Below are positions 15,302 through 28,174 of a stretch of 45,747 nucleotides of DNA, in pieces. Each line of letters starts with the position of its first letter. Position 1 is the stretch's first letter. The stretch lies in the NCBI GenBank assembly GCA_013002995.1, contig JABDLO010000038.1, positions 1 through 45,747 on the forward strand. The letters run 5' to 3'. The notes beneath the pieces were generated by a model. That model ran no database searches and was not told where the DNA came from. It worked only from the letters and a program-made list of their open reading frames with translations. Source of the stretch: Saprospiraceae bacterium. Lineage in GTDB: Bacteria; Bacteroidota; Bacteroidia; Chitinophagales; Saprospiraceae. Position numbers and translations under genes: made by a program.

Positions 15302-16465
15302 TCAGTATAATACAGGCCTACCGGCGCATTCATCTACAATTTTAAAATACTGATTAGCGATTTTGTCCCAATTTAAGCTGTTTGTATATACCAGACCCTC
15401 TTTAATAAAATGTTCTCTCAGAAGTGTGTCATTCTTTAATAATACTATCTTTTTGTAAAAATCATCTGGGTCAGTCACATTACATGTAAAACCATTGGTA
15501 CCATCTGTAATAAAAGACTGTGAACCACCCCCATTGGCTACGATACAAGGACACCCACAGCTCATCGCTTCTACAACTACACTCCCATAAGTTTCGCTTG
15601 TTGAAGGAAACAGAAACAAATCTGAACTAGCGTAAAGCATTGCAAGATAATCCTGGTCAACGCTTCCCAGAAAAATAGCACCCTCCATCTTTGACTCCAT
15701 TTCCGTCCTTGCTATCCCATCTCCGGCAATTACAAGGCATATGTCTTTTTCATCTTTCAGGTATTTCGTGTAAAGCTCAATCAGTAATGCCATATTCTTT
15801 TCCCATACATGCCTACAGGCAATAAGAATGGTAAATTTATCTGATCCTGTAATGGATTGAATGGCACTAGAATCCATTTTTCCAGGATTAAATACCGCAT
15901 GATCAATACCTCGTTGCCATAGATGAAGTTTTTCCTGGTTAAACCCATGAGATATCAATTCACTTATCAGTGCCATTGTCGGAACCAAAACATAATCACA
16001 TCTATCATAAAATTTCCTTTGACCTGACACTACAGAGGATCTAGCTAGATCGGAAATAATTGGTGTTCCATTTAGATAATAATCAACATAAGATATAAAA
16101 TGTGTATGGTATATACTTATTACCGGAATTGATCTTGCTTCAGCATATTCTAATGCAAAATTACCCAATAGGCTTGGGCTTGCAATATGAATAACATCAG
16201 GCCTGAATCGATCCAATGCCTTCTTCATTTTAAAGTACGCCAGGGCAGGCATTGCCAACGAATAGTCATCATTGAATGGAATTGTTATACTTGGGATATC
16301 CATGAGCTCAAATGCAAAAGGTTGAGTAGGACGCTCTCCACAAATAAAAAAATATGTGTATTGATCTTTTGGTATCCGACTTATAAGATGAAACATGGTA
16401 CGTTGAGCACCATCATATCCTTCAATCAACATGTCGGTGAAGAAAACTACCTTGGTCTTTCTCAT
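15302..16465 (-). CDS. Glycosyltransferase family 4 (GT-B fold)
   Basis: The ATG at 16465 is chosen; the frame extends to a TTG at 16513, but the protein proper begins MRKTKVVFFTDMLIEGYDGA. It has 387 residues. The N-terminal acceptor domain has the glycine-containing loop (GYDGAQRTMF) and HTHFISY. The C-terminal nucleotide-sugar domain has FTILIACRHVWEKN, then VIAGDG, and the E-x7-E element in SETYGSVVVEAMSCGCPCIVANGGG. The protein is soluble or peripheral and retaining, similar to enzymes transferring mannose or glucose to lipid acceptors such as diacylglycerol. The acceptor here is unknown. It is monocistronic; the GH2 gene upstream ends about 187 bases before it. Confidence 0.88.
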   Translation of the reverse strand: MRKTKVVFFTDMLIEGYDGAQRTMFHLISRIPKDQYTYFFICGERPTQPFAFELMDIPSITIPFNDDYSLAMPALAYFKMKKALDRFRPDVIHIASPSLLGNFALEYAEARSIPVISIYHTHFISYVDYYLNGTPIISDLARSSVVSGQRKFYDRCDYVLVPTMALISELISHGFNQEKLHLWQRGIDHAVFNPGKMDSSAIQSITGSDKFTILIACRHVWEKNMALLIELYTKYLKDEKDICLVIAGDGIARTEMESKMEGAIFLGSVDQDYLAMLYASSDLFLFPSTSETYGSVVVEAMSCGCPCIVANGGGSQSFITDGTNGFTCNVTDPDDFYKKIVLLKNDTLLREHFIKEGLVYTNSLNWDKIANQYFKIVDECAGRPVLY

Positions 16466-16651
16466 TTCCCTGGTGTTAAAATTAAATAACCATTTACCTA
16501 AATAACACCTCAAGGATTTATTTCATCATCAATAAATACAGCAACTTCCCTAAAGCATAAAACAGAGGTTTACTTCATCATTCCAGTCTCCTAACTGTGA
16601 AGCCTTCTTTTATTGAAAAGGGATAATGATTGATTTTTTTCGTCTTAGGTT

Positions 16652-19792
<3,141 letters not shown>

Positions 19793-19804
19793 TTATATTC
19801 AGAT

Positions 19805-21736
19805 TTATTTTAATATCTTGATTCTAAATGGAGCAACAGGTAATCCTTCCTTATTATAAATATTAAGATCATCTGGATTATCAGCCCAGCCGTATCTTAA
19901 ATATCTTGGTGAATGAACTCCCACATTCCATATTTCCACTTTGTTACCATTTGCAACAGCTCTTCCCCATTTAAAAATTCCATCTTCACCTGCAATTGCA
20001 AATCCTTTTATATATCCATACCGATCGTGAATTACAATTTCTTGATCAAATTCAATCACCACTTTATTATTTTCCACATGATGCGATACATATCCCGGAC
20101 CTGAGCTGACTAATGATTCATCATAAGCCAGGTTTCTGGCATCCAATGACAATCGATATCCTACATCTTTCTTATTTCTTGGATGGATGTCATCTGCTTC
20201 TCCAATATCAATAATGACAGCTTCTCCTACGTTGGTCAATGAAAGTGCTTCAGACTGAGACTCTCGTAATAAGGCCCAATTGCTTTCAACTGGTTTTTCT
20301 GAGGGTAACATAAAATTAGCCAATTGCACATATAAAAATGGGAATGGGCCTACATCCCACTTCTTTCTCCAATCCATGATCATGTCCTTAAATTGATGGG
20401 CATAAGCTGTAGCATCATTGGCATTCCCTGCATTAGATTCTCCCTGGTACCAGATAACACCTTTAATTGGAAAATTGAGGATCGGATAAATCATTTTATT
20501 ATATAACAATGTGGGAGTGTGGTGCACATTATTAGAAGGTCTAAATTCAAGAAATGCTCCTGGTCTGAATAGCCAATTACCAACCAATGGTATCATTTCT
20601 GACTCAATCTTTAGATACATATTATCCGGATCACCATGAATTCCTCCTCCCCCTCCAGTATCTTCAACTTTAATTGAAATTACATTATCTCCTCTTTTAA
20701 GGAGGGAGGAGGGAAAAGTATATATTCTGGTTTTATTCCATGCTTGTTCTGTTCCACCCACTTTTTTCCCGTTGACCCAGACTTGATCACTATCATCAAT
20801 TTTGGCAAGGGAAATTTCGACTTCTTTATTATCCCAAACTTCCTGAATGTTCAGATGCAATCTGTACCATCCGATTCCATCGAATCCTTCATATCCCTGG
20901 GACTCCCACAATCCCGGAACCTTTATTTCACTCCATTTACTTTCATCAATAGAATGAGCAGCCCACAATGCTTTACCTCCCGACATTCCTGAATCTTCAG
21001 CATTTATTCCCGGAAATTGATTCATCAGTTCCTTGAGATTCAACTCATAATTCTTTTTTTCTTTTGTAAAATATCTATCAATAACATCATCTGTATCATC
21101 CAGATTTAAGGATTCAGCACTCATCCATGCTTCAATTCTGCTACCACCCCATGAGGTATTCAATAATCCGATAGGAACATCAATATGATTACGCAACGCT
21201 TCTGCAAAATAATACCCAACTGCTGTAAACTGTCCTACAGTTTCAGGACCAGATACCTGCCAGGATGCAGAAACTAGATCATCATCAGGCTCCTTAGCAT
21301 ATGAATGCTCCACCTTAAAATGTCTGATTAATGGATCAGCAGCATTTTTAACAGCTTCTTCCGCTCCATCAGATAATGAGATCGGCCATTCCATATTAGA
21401 CTGGCCGGAACATACCCATACGTCACCAATATAAATATCAGTTAAAGTAATTTCCTGACTCTCATTTACTATTTTCATCATGAAAGGACCACCAGCTTTC
21501 ATTTCAGGAAATTGCACTTTCCATCGGCCCGAATTATCAACTGCACTTGATTGATCTATACTATTGAATGATGCCTTCACTACCGATCCAACTTCACCAT
21601 TACCCCAAACATTGATTGGGTGAGCCCTCTGAATCACCATGTGATCAGAGAATATACCGGCCAATTCTAATTGACCGCTTAAATACCCTGGCAAGCATAT
21701 CATTAAAAGAGTGAAACATGTAACAAACTTCCTCAT
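19805..21736 (-). CDS. Exported sialate O-acetylesterase family protein (SASA domain)
   Basis: The start is at the ATG at 21736, directly before a signal peptide (MRKFVTCFTLLMICLPGYLSGQ). The 643-residue protein is a full-length SASA/SGNH esterase. Its nucleophile block is CSGQSNMEW, the oxyanion block GVIWYQGESNAGN and the catalytic Asp/His block ADDIHPRNK. Between the first two lies a GH2-like jelly-roll insertion (LWESQGYEGFDGIGWYRLHL, then SDQVWVNGKKVGGT), usual for the family. It removes acetyl groups from sugars, sialic acid or hemicellulose and pectin decorations. Co-transcription with the GH2 enzyme suggests joint removal of acetylated side chains. No SusC/SusD pair is nearby. Confidence 0.93.
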   Translation of the reverse strand: MRKFVTCFTLLMICLPGYLSGQLELAGIFSDHMVIQRAHPINVWGNGEVGSVVKASFNSIDQSSAVDNSGRWKVQFPEMKAGGPFMMKIVNESQEITLTDIYIGDVWVCSGQSNMEWPISLSDGAEEAVKNAADPLIRHFKVEHSYAKEPDDDLVSASWQVSGPETVGQFTAVGYYFAEALRNHIDVPIGLLNTSWGGSRIEAWMSAESLNLDDTDDVIDRYFTKEKKNYELNLKELMNQFPGINAEDSGMSGGKALWAAHSIDESKWSEIKVPGLWESQGYEGFDGIGWYRLHLNIQEVWDNKEVEISLAKIDDSDQVWVNGKKVGGTEQAWNKTRIYTFPSSLLKRGDNVISIKVEDTGGGGGIHGDPDNMYLKIESEMIPLVGNWLFRPGAFLEFRPSNNVHHTPTLLYNKMIYPILNFPIKGVIWYQGESNAGNANDATAYAHQFKDMIMDWRKKWDVGPFPFLYVQLANFMLPSEKPVESNWALLRESQSEALSLTNVGEAVIIDIGEADDIHPRNKKDVGYRLSLDARNLAYDESLVSSGPGYVSHHVENNKVVIEFDQEIVIHDRYGYIKGFAIAGEDGIFKWGRAVANGNKVEIWNVGVHSPRYLRYGWADNPDDLNIYNKEGLPVAPFRIKILK

Positions 21737-21951
21737 AACTGCATAATATTTAATTCTTAAATGAAACTGCTGCATTCAAATGAGCATTTATTCTTCTTTA
21801 TGATAATTGTTCATAGTATGTGAGAATATGGATGAAGATACACAAGTACTTAATTTAAATATAATTGGCCAAGACGACATGATTAAAATGATAGGTATGA
21901 TAATTCTGAACAGATCAATATCATTACAATTGCAATGGAATAAACAAAGAT

Positions 21952-22314
21952 TCACACGTCAAATAATTCTAAAATTCTGGGAATGAAAATGATGCCTCCA
22001 ATAATTGCAGAAGAAAAAGATATGATCAGCACACCAGCGGCAGAAACATCCTTGGCATTCCCTATTGATAAATTATGATCTTGGGAAATTGCATTCCCTA
22101 GATTTTCAACAGCTGTATTTAATGCCTCAGCTGCCAGGACACCACCTATACATAATATAATAGCCAACCATTCACCATGAGATATATCAAAGTAAAATCC
22201 GGCAGTAACGACAGCTATGGCTGCAATGACATGAAACCGTGCATGAGGCTCTTCAGCGAACATCACTTTTAGGCCATTAATTGCATATTTAAAACTTTTA
22301 ATCCTGGGATGCAT
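21952..22314 (-). CDS. Diacylglycerol/undecaprenol kinase (DgkA family)
   Basis: The ATG at 22314 gives a 120-residue integral membrane kinase (MHPRIKSFKYAINGLKVMF); the upstream extension would start with TTG at 22338. Three membrane helices are visible (HVIAAIAVVTAGFYF, WLAIILCIGGVLAAEA, AGVLIISFSSAIIGGIIF). The signature AAEALNTAVENLGNAI, with the catalytic glutamate and the ATP/metal-binding residues, is intact. It phosphorylates diacylglycerol or undecaprenol at the inner membrane; Gram-positive relatives prefer undecaprenol. It is last in an operon with CBS-domain genes, about 32 bases after the GCS2-CBS gene. Confidence 0.92.
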   Translation of the reverse strand: MHPRIKSFKYAINGLKVMFAEEPHARFHVIAAIAVVTAGFYFDISHGEWLAIILCIGGVLAAEALNTAVENLGNAISQDHNLSIGNAKDVSAAGVLIISFSSAIIGGIIFIPRILELFDV

Positions 22315-22346
22315 AATAGGAAAAATGAATTCCTGCAAGATACCAA

Positions 22347-24182
22347 TTAATCCAAGACATCAGTATCTGTAACAATGCCGACGAGCCTATTTTCTTCCAC
22401 AACCAGTAAGCTATGTATGCCATGCTTTTCTAGTTTACGTCTGGCCTCTGATTTGGTACAGGAAGGGAGACAGGTGATCAACTCTGTAGTCATGTGATCT
22501 TTAACTGTTTCATCTTCTTCAATTTCATCTAGAAACCTTTTGGAAATTATACCCATCAGTACCCCTTGCTTATTCTCAACAGGCAGGTGACCTATACCTT
22601 TCCATTCCATGATATACTTGGCAAATCTTATTGAATGATCTTCCTGAATGGCATAGATCTTAGATCGCATCAGATGTTCTACCATTGGTTCTGTAACTGG
22701 ATAAACAAGCTTCGTGTCAGGCCATTCATGAACCGGGATATTTTCATTTTGGATTTCAGAGCTGGTTGTTGTTATAATATTAGAAGATGTTACAGAGTTA
22801 TGCTTGGTGAGTAGCCTTCTGAAGTTATCCACCATCCATATGCTTCCTGTCTTCATCCCACTCACTCTGTCTGCAATGATACCCAGGTAATATCTTACAT
22901 CTTCAGCATCAACCCCATGATCCAGCAGTCCTCTTTGCGCCATTGGAAGCAATTCATTCATGATCAGGTCGCGTGCAGAAATGTATTTCCCCATCCAATA
23001 AAACACAGATTGAACTCCTGTCCGTGCAGCACGAATAAAGTTATCTTTTACAGTCCTGAAATTGATGTGCTCAATCATCTTATTCCAATTGTCAGGCATT
23101 GCCTTCATTAAACCTATCCAAAAGACAAAATTGGCTATTTCATCTACAACAGTAGGACCAGAGGGAAGGTACCTACATTCAATTCTGATATGTGCCGCTG
23201 ACCTGGTTCTTCCATAACACAATCGATTCCAGGTGTACGTAGTTCCATTATGTAAACGGATAGATCTAAGTGCAGGAATATGGCCTTCTTCCAAAACATC
23301 CAAAGAGTTTCCTACATTTTCTCCTATCAAAATGAGTGGAAATCTAACCAACTCATTCCTCCACAGGTCCACTGGAGAGGTCGTCAACCATTTATCACCA
23401 AAGTAAACGCGTGACATTTTTACACGTTGATGATTCTTAGTATTCCTCGTATCCAGGCTTTGCTTAAATAGCCCGATCCTATTCTCTGCCCACAACTCTT
23501 TCCCAAATAAGAGTGGAGAATTAGTACAAGCTGACAAGACAGGTCCGGAAATCATCTGTGCCCAATTAAACTGATCTACAAACTCATCGGGAGCTATCTG
23601 AAGATGCAATTGAAAACTTGTATTACATGCTTCAAATAATACTGACTTCAGAGTTGTATTGAAGTGATCTACACCATCCAGATATATTTCAAAATCTCCT
23701 CCCCTTCTTTCCAGTAAATCGTTGCTCAATAATTTATACCTCCTTTCCGGAGTCATATTCTCAAACTGCAGATGCCTGAACTTAATAGTGGGCAATATTC
23801 CAGTCAGAAATATATCAGTCCCTAAATCTTTACCTACATCATGTCCGATAGAGAGTAAAGCATTTAAATTTTCTTCCAATGTAGAGAAGCAGTGACCGTG
23901 TAATTTAAGTGGATCCAGATTAATCTCCAGATTAAATAATGCCAGTTCATTGGTATAGTGTGGGTCAGTGATCTTATCCAGGAAATCAAGCCCCCTCGAT
24001 GCAGGATCACCTACTTCATCAATGAGACATAATTCTTGTTCAGCTCCAATAGTTTCAGATCCGTGATCGATCAGACCTTCATTTAACATGATCTCTAAAG
24101 CCTCAAGGTCTCTTATCATATCAAGATAAAAGGCAGCTCTCTGTTGATTGTTTTCAATCTGTTTTACCCTAAAATCTCCCAT
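22347..24182 (-). CDS. GCS2-type carboxylate-amine ligase fused to a C-terminal CBS pair
   Basis: The preferred start is the ATG at 24182, which overlaps the stop of the upstream gene (TGATG); an ATG 15 bases further up is possible. The product has 611 residues. Residues about 40-420 are a glutamate-cysteine ligase family 2 domain: IGAEQEL near 45-51, the FNLEINLDP strand, NTSFQLHLQI, SPLLFGKELWAENRI, and HIRIECRYLPSGP. This domain ligates glutamate-like carboxylates to amines using ATP. Residues about 500-611 are two CBS motifs (HLPVENKQGVLMGIISKRFL; SLLVVEENRLVGIVTDTDVL). CBS pairs bind adenine nucleotides, so activity may be tuned by energy charge. The fusion is unusual, and substrate and product are unknown. 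Confidence 0.85.
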   Translation of the reverse strand: MGDFRVKQIENNQQRAAFYLDMIRDLEALEIMLNEGLIDHGSETIGAEQELCLIDEVGDPASRGLDFLDKITDPHYTNELALFNLEINLDPLKLHGHCFSTLEENLNALLSIGHDVGKDLGTDIFLTGILPTIKFRHLQFENMTPERRYKLLSNDLLERRGGDFEIYLDGVDHFNTTLKSVLFEACNTSFQLHLQIAPDEFVDQFNWAQMISGPVLSACTNSPLLFGKELWAENRIGLFKQSLDTRNTKNHQRVKMSRVYFGDKWLTTSPVDLWRNELVRFPLILIGENVGNSLDVLEEGHIPALRSIRLHNGTTYTWNRLCYGRTRSAAHIRIECRYLPSGPTVVDEIANFVFWIGLMKAMPDNWNKMIEHINFRTVKDNFIRAARTGVQSVFYWMGKYISARDLIMNELLPMAQRGLLDHGVDAEDVRYYLGIIADRVSGMKTGSIWMVDNFRRLLTKHNSVTSSNIITTTSSEIQNENIPVHEWPDTKLVYPVTEPMVEHLMRSKIYAIQEDHSIRFAKYIMEWKGIGHLPVENKQGVLMGIISKRFLDEIEEDETVKDHMTTELITCLPSCTKSEARRKLEKHGIHSLLVVEENRLVGIVTDTDVLD

Positions 24183-24613
24183 CAGGTACAATGACAATGC
24201 TCAGCATAGTAAACCATGATATCGTAGGGAGTTATGATACCTACAATGGAATCATCTTCGATTACAGGCAATGCGTGCAACCTGTTCTCTTTGAAGATTT
24301 TAATAGCATCATTTACATTGGATACTGCTGAAATGGTTTTTACGTCTCGGGTCATAATTTCAACCGCCCTTAAAGATCTATATAAGGCATGGTTGTACTC
24401 TTCTCTCTTGCTCATTTTGAACATAGAGAATCCTGCTGAAATTCTTTCGAAGTCTGTTTTGCTGATGATACCCACTACTTTATCGTCCACAGAAAGTATG
24501 GGTATATGGTGAATATTATGAGCGTTGAATATCTCATCTACCTTTGTTACAATATCTTCTGTATTCAAGCAGATGACTTCACGAGTCATAATATCTTTTA
24601 CTTGCTTAGTCAT
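24182..24613 (-). CDS. CBS-pair protein (second of operon)
   Basis: The ATG at 24613 is chosen because it follows the upstream stop by four bases and precedes TKQVKDIMTREV; the frame itself reaches 24628. The 143-residue protein consists of two CBS motifs and little else: DIMTREVICLNTEDIVTKVD to HHIPILSVDDKVVGIISKTD, and EIMTRDVKTISAVSNVNDAI to HALPVIEDDSIVGIITPYDI. Stand-alone CBS (Bateman) modules bind AMP, ATP, SAM or c-di-AMP and regulate a partner. The partner is probably the ligase encoded next, with which it is start-stop coupled. It ends EHCHCT, where a Cys/His cluster could bind metal; that is only an observation. Confidence 0.9.
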   Translation of the reverse strand: MTKQVKDIMTREVICLNTEDIVTKVDEIFNAHNIHHIPILSVDDKVVGIISKTDFERISAGFSMFKMSKREEYNHALYRSLRAVEIMTRDVKTISAVSNVNDAIKIFKENRLHALPVIEDDSIVGIITPYDIMVYYAEHCHCT

Positions 24614-24617
24614 AGTA

Positions 24618-25004
24618 TTATAAGTCATAGAAACATCTGATTAAGTCATGGCTGGTAATGATGCCGACAAGTTCAACCCCATCTACGACCGGGAGTGCAT
24701 GGAATCTATTGGCCAAGATAATATCAGCAGCCAAGCCAAGGTTATCATCTTGTTCAATTGTCATGGGGTTAGCTGTCATAATTTCTGAAACCATGGTGTG
24801 ATTCAATCCTTCTTCTCCGTATGCTTTAAGTAAATCTTCTTTACTTAATATTCCGACAAGTTTGCCTTTCTCCAGTACGATTAAGTGGTGAATGTTATTG
24901 GTATCAAATAATTGATGAGCTTTAGTTATTCTATCCCCCGCATCTACGGAAATGATTTTGGTCGACATCCAGTCACTTACCGTTCTTTTATCTTCAATAA
25001 TCAT
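24618..25004 (-). CDS. CBS-pair protein (first of operon)
   Basis: This 128-residue Bateman module has two CBS motifs: WMSTKIISVDAGDRITKAHQ to HHLIVLEKGKLVGILSKEDL, and EIMTANPMTIEQDDNLGLAA to HALPVVDGVELVGIITSHDL. It is similar in layout to the gene that follows, and the two look like an old tandem duplication. It leads a four-gene operon (CBS, CBS, GCS2-CBS, DgkA) whose first three members all carry a CBS pair, six motifs in total. Its promoter lies in the 140-base region shared with the divergent sensor kinase. No perfect TAnnTTTG was found there (TTACTTTG is close). Confidence 0.9.
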   Translation of the reverse strand: MIIEDKRTVSDWMSTKIISVDAGDRITKAHQLFDTNNIHHLIVLEKGKLVGILSKEDLLKAYGEEGLNHTMVSEIMTANPMTIEQDDNLGLAADIILANRFHALPVVDGVELVGIITSHDLIRCFYDL

Positions 25005-25144
25005 GTCTTTGTGTTGTTGATTTATGTCAAGTTATTGATGCTTTTGCAAAGTAAGGTTGATCGCTCTCATCCGTATGGATGATGTATGTCACTCAGCCTT
25101 CCAATGATGTGGATACTTTTATTTATTTTGATGGATGGTTAATT

Positions 25145-28100
25145 ATGGCTAGTTTAAACAAAAACATCAGATTTTTTATCTCCATTTTTCTATTGTGTCC
25201 TGGATTAATGTCTGGCCAGAACTTCTACTTCAATCAACTGACCGTTGATGATGGGCTTTCTCAAAATAGTGTTGTAAGTATTACACAGGATAATCTAGGA
25301 ATGATGTGGATGGCTACTCAAGATGGGTTGAACAGATACAATGGAATAGAATTTGAAAAATTTAATTATTTCTTTACCGATATAACCCAGACACATTATA
25401 GTCAACTCGGAAAAGTTTATTCAGATGAATATGAACAATTATGGGTGAGCCCGCTGGATAAGACGGCTTTAATAAGAAATGGGATTACAGAAAGTTGGGA
25501 CACCATTTCTATTGAAATTGAAATGTCCTGTTTCTTGCCTTACAATCATTCAATGCTAATTGGAACATATAATAAGGGATTATTCGAATACTCCTATCAA
25601 GATAGATCACTCACACCTTGGCCAGATGCAGGATTAAGTTTATATGCCATGACTGAATTTGAAGGTATCATTTACATCTCATCTGAAAAGGGACTGATCA
25701 CCGTCGATCAGAATCAAAAGGTTGAAATATTATTACCACCATTATCAGATCACCAATTCAGTGATATCGTCATTTCAAAAAATGGAGGATGGATTTCTAC
25801 ATATGGAAAGGGATTATTTAATTTATCAGAAGGCCAATTGAATCAAGATACTCGTATACCAACTGATGCCAACATTCAGGATCTTCACATTGACCAGAGT
25901 GGAAACCTTTGGGTGGCCACATATGGTGACGGCCTCTATTTACTTTCAGAAAATGTACACCATTTCAGAAAAGACAATAGAAATAAACAATCCATAGGGT
26001 ACGATGATATCCTCTGTATCTTCGAAAGTAAAAATGGGATACTGTGGTTTGGCAGTGATGGCGGTGGTGTTTCTTATATTGATCCTACGAGTTTTAAATT
26101 CTCTTCATTGACGGTTGAAATGGTTCCGGAAGATATCAATGTCGAAGTTGTAAGATCAATATCAGTCAGTGAGAATGGCACAGTATGGATGGGAACTTCA
26201 GGTCTAGGACTTACCAGCTATAGACCATCTGATGGAAAACTTCAGTCATTTAAATCTGTACCAGGAAATCCTGGGACACTATCAGGAGATAGAATAGTGT
26301 CACTCTTTCATGATAAAAACCAGAAACTATGGATTGGAACACAAGAGTCAGGGTTGAATATAATGTACCCTTCTGGAAAAATTTCTCAGATAGAAAACTT
26401 CCCGGCTACAACTATATGGTTTATCCATCCATCCTCAAGTGGAGACACTCTATTGATTGGCACCAGAAATGAGGGTTTAATATTAAGTGATCTTTCAGGA
26501 AAGGTTCTGGCTCAATATGATCTTGAGTCAAATAAAAATATGACAAGTAATAATTTACGTGCCATCACACCAATCGATGAAACTGGATATTATCTTGGGA
26601 CAGAGGACAATGGAATTTTTAAGTTTGACATCAATGATAGGAAGTTCAGCATTTTAGAAGTTCCCCCAGATGCATCAGAAATCAAAAGCCTTCATTATCA
26701 AGATGAAAAACTCTGGATTGGAACTGCAAAAAATGGTATTGTAATTTGGAACACATTAAATTCGACTTTTCAGGTTTTCAACGATACCCACGGATTACCA
26801 AATAATGTGGTTTATTCAATAGTTCCGGTAACTAAAGATGAATATTGGATTAGTACCAATAGTGGAATATGTAGAATAAAAAGCAACTTTTTATTGGACA
26901 TTGATCCTTTATCATTTCAATGTTTTTCTACCAATGATGGACTTCAGGGCATGGAATTTAATACAGGTGCATGGTACAAACACAATGATGGCAATATTTA
27001 CTTTGGAGGATTAAATGGGATCAACTGGTTCAATCCTGTAGAAATCAGGAAAGATTCTATTACAGGGCAACCTCTTATTGAATCTATAACAATAAACAAT
27101 GAAGACTATGTCGGAGATACATCGGTATATTATCTCAATCATATGGATCTCTCACATGATCAGGACTTTATCAATATAAATTATTTTTCTCCTGATTACA
27201 GCAACAGGAAAAGTACTGAATATGCTTATCGACTCATAGGGCTTACAGATAGTTGGACTTATACAGGAACACAACAAGTAGCAGGATTTACTAATATACC
27301 TCCAGGCGAATATCGATTCCAGGTGTGCAAAGTATGGAATGATGAAGCAATTCCTGAAACCATTAAAGAATTATCAATATCAATTATTCCGGCTTATTGG
27401 CAGACCTGGTGGTTTAAATCCTTGCTTACCGTATTAATTCTGGGAGGAATATCTTATGGATATAAACGTCGTACACAGTATCTAAAAGATCAGAAAGAAA
27501 TGGCAGAGCAGATTAAAGAACTTGAAATGCTGGTCCTTAGATCACAGATGAATCCTCATTTCATATTTAACAGTCTCAATTCCATTAAAAGTTACATTAT
27601 TAAAGCAGACCGAGTCAAAGCATCAGAGTATATCTCCGATTTTGCACATATGATGAGAATGATACTTCAGAATTCAAGAGAGAGTGAAATCACTCTTGAA
27701 CAGGAACTAGAGTCACTAAAACTGTATGTCGAGCTTGAGAAAATGAGATTTAAACAAGAAGTAAATGTTCAGTATTTCATCGATGCAGGTATTAATTTAG
27801 ATGCTGTCTACATTCCGCCATTATTGCTTCAACCATATGTAGAAAATGCCATCTGGCATGGACTCATGCCTAAAGAAGGTAAAAAGGAATTAACCATTTC
27901 CATTTTGAAAATTGATAACACTATTACCTGTCGCATAGAAGATAATGGCATAGGCAGAGATGCATCTAGAAAGATTGCCTCACAATCCAAGAAAAGATAT
28001 AAGTCCCTGGGCATGGGAATTACAGGTGAGAGAATCAGATTACACAACAAAGTATCATCGCGAAAGATCCATATCAACGTTAAAGACAAAATTGACACTG

Positions 28101-28174
28101 AAGGAATACCTACTGGAACACTGGTAAATGTAAATATTCCCCTTAATGATCCTGTAAAAGAAGAAAACTTCTAG
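25145..28174 (+). CDS. Two-component propeller sensor histidine kinase (LytS-type)
   Basis: The ATG at 25145 is used because it opens a signal peptide (MASLNKNIRFFISIFLLCPG); the frame extends to 25079. The 1009-residue sensor has a large periplasmic part with repeated Reg_prop blades (GMMWMATQDGLNRYNG, GNLWVATYGDGLYLL, GILWFGSDGGGVSYIDP, GTVWMGTSGLGLTSY, QKLWIGTQESGLNIMYPSG) forming two propellers, then a Y_Y_Y domain (IPPGEYRFQV). One membrane helix (about SLLTVLILGGISYGY) leads to a His_kinase domain with the phospho-accepting histidine in NPHFIFNSLN and a HATPase domain (IEDNGIGRDAS). It lacks the fused receiver and AraC domain of hybrid systems, so it needs a separate response regulator. 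None is adjacent; the nearest is at 30348. Confidence 0.93.
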   Translation: MASLNKNIRFFISIFLLCPGLMSGQNFYFNQLTVDDGLSQNSVVSITQDNLGMMWMATQDGLNRYNGIEFEKFNYFFTDITQTHYSQLGKVYSDEYEQLWVSPLDKTALIRNGITESWDTISIEIEMSCFLPYNHSMLIGTYNKGLFEYSYQDRSLTPWPDAGLSLYAMTEFEGIIYISSEKGLITVDQNQKVEILLPPLSDHQFSDIVISKNGGWISTYGKGLFNLSEGQLNQDTRIPTDANIQDLHIDQSGNLWVATYGDGLYLLSENVHHFRKDNRNKQSIGYDDILCIFESKNGILWFGSDGGGVSYIDPTSFKFSSLTVEMVPEDINVEVVRSISVSENGTVWMGTSGLGLTSYRPSDGKLQSFKSVPGNPGTLSGDRIVSLFHDKNQKLWIGTQESGLNIMYPSGKISQIENFPATTIWFIHPSSSGDTLLIGTRNEGLILSDLSGKVLAQYDLESNKNMTSNNLRAITPIDETGYYLGTEDNGIFKFDINDRKFSILEVPPDASEIKSLHYQDEKLWIGTAKNGIVIWNTLNSTFQVFNDTHGLPNNVVYSIVPVTKDEYWISTNSGICRIKSNFLLDIDPLSFQCFSTNDGLQGMEFNTGAWYKHNDGNIYFGGLNGINWFNPVEIRKDSITGQPLIESITINNEDYVGDTSVYYLNHMDLSHDQDFININYFSPDYSNRKSTEYAYRLIGLTDSWTYTGTQQVAGFTNIPPGEYRFQVCKVWNDEAIPETIKELSISIIPAYWQTWWFKSLLTVLILGGISYGYKRRTQYLKDQKEMAEQIKELEMLVLRSQMNPHFIFNSLNSIKSYIIKADRVKASEYISDFAHMMRMILQNSRESEITLEQELESLKLYVELEKMRFKQEVNVQYFIDAGINLDAVYIPPLLLQPYVENAIWHGLMPKEGKKELTISILKIDNTITCRIEDNGIGRDASRKIASQSKKRYKSLGMGITGERIRLHNKVSSRKIHINVKDKIDTEGIPTGTLVNVNIPLNDPVKEENF

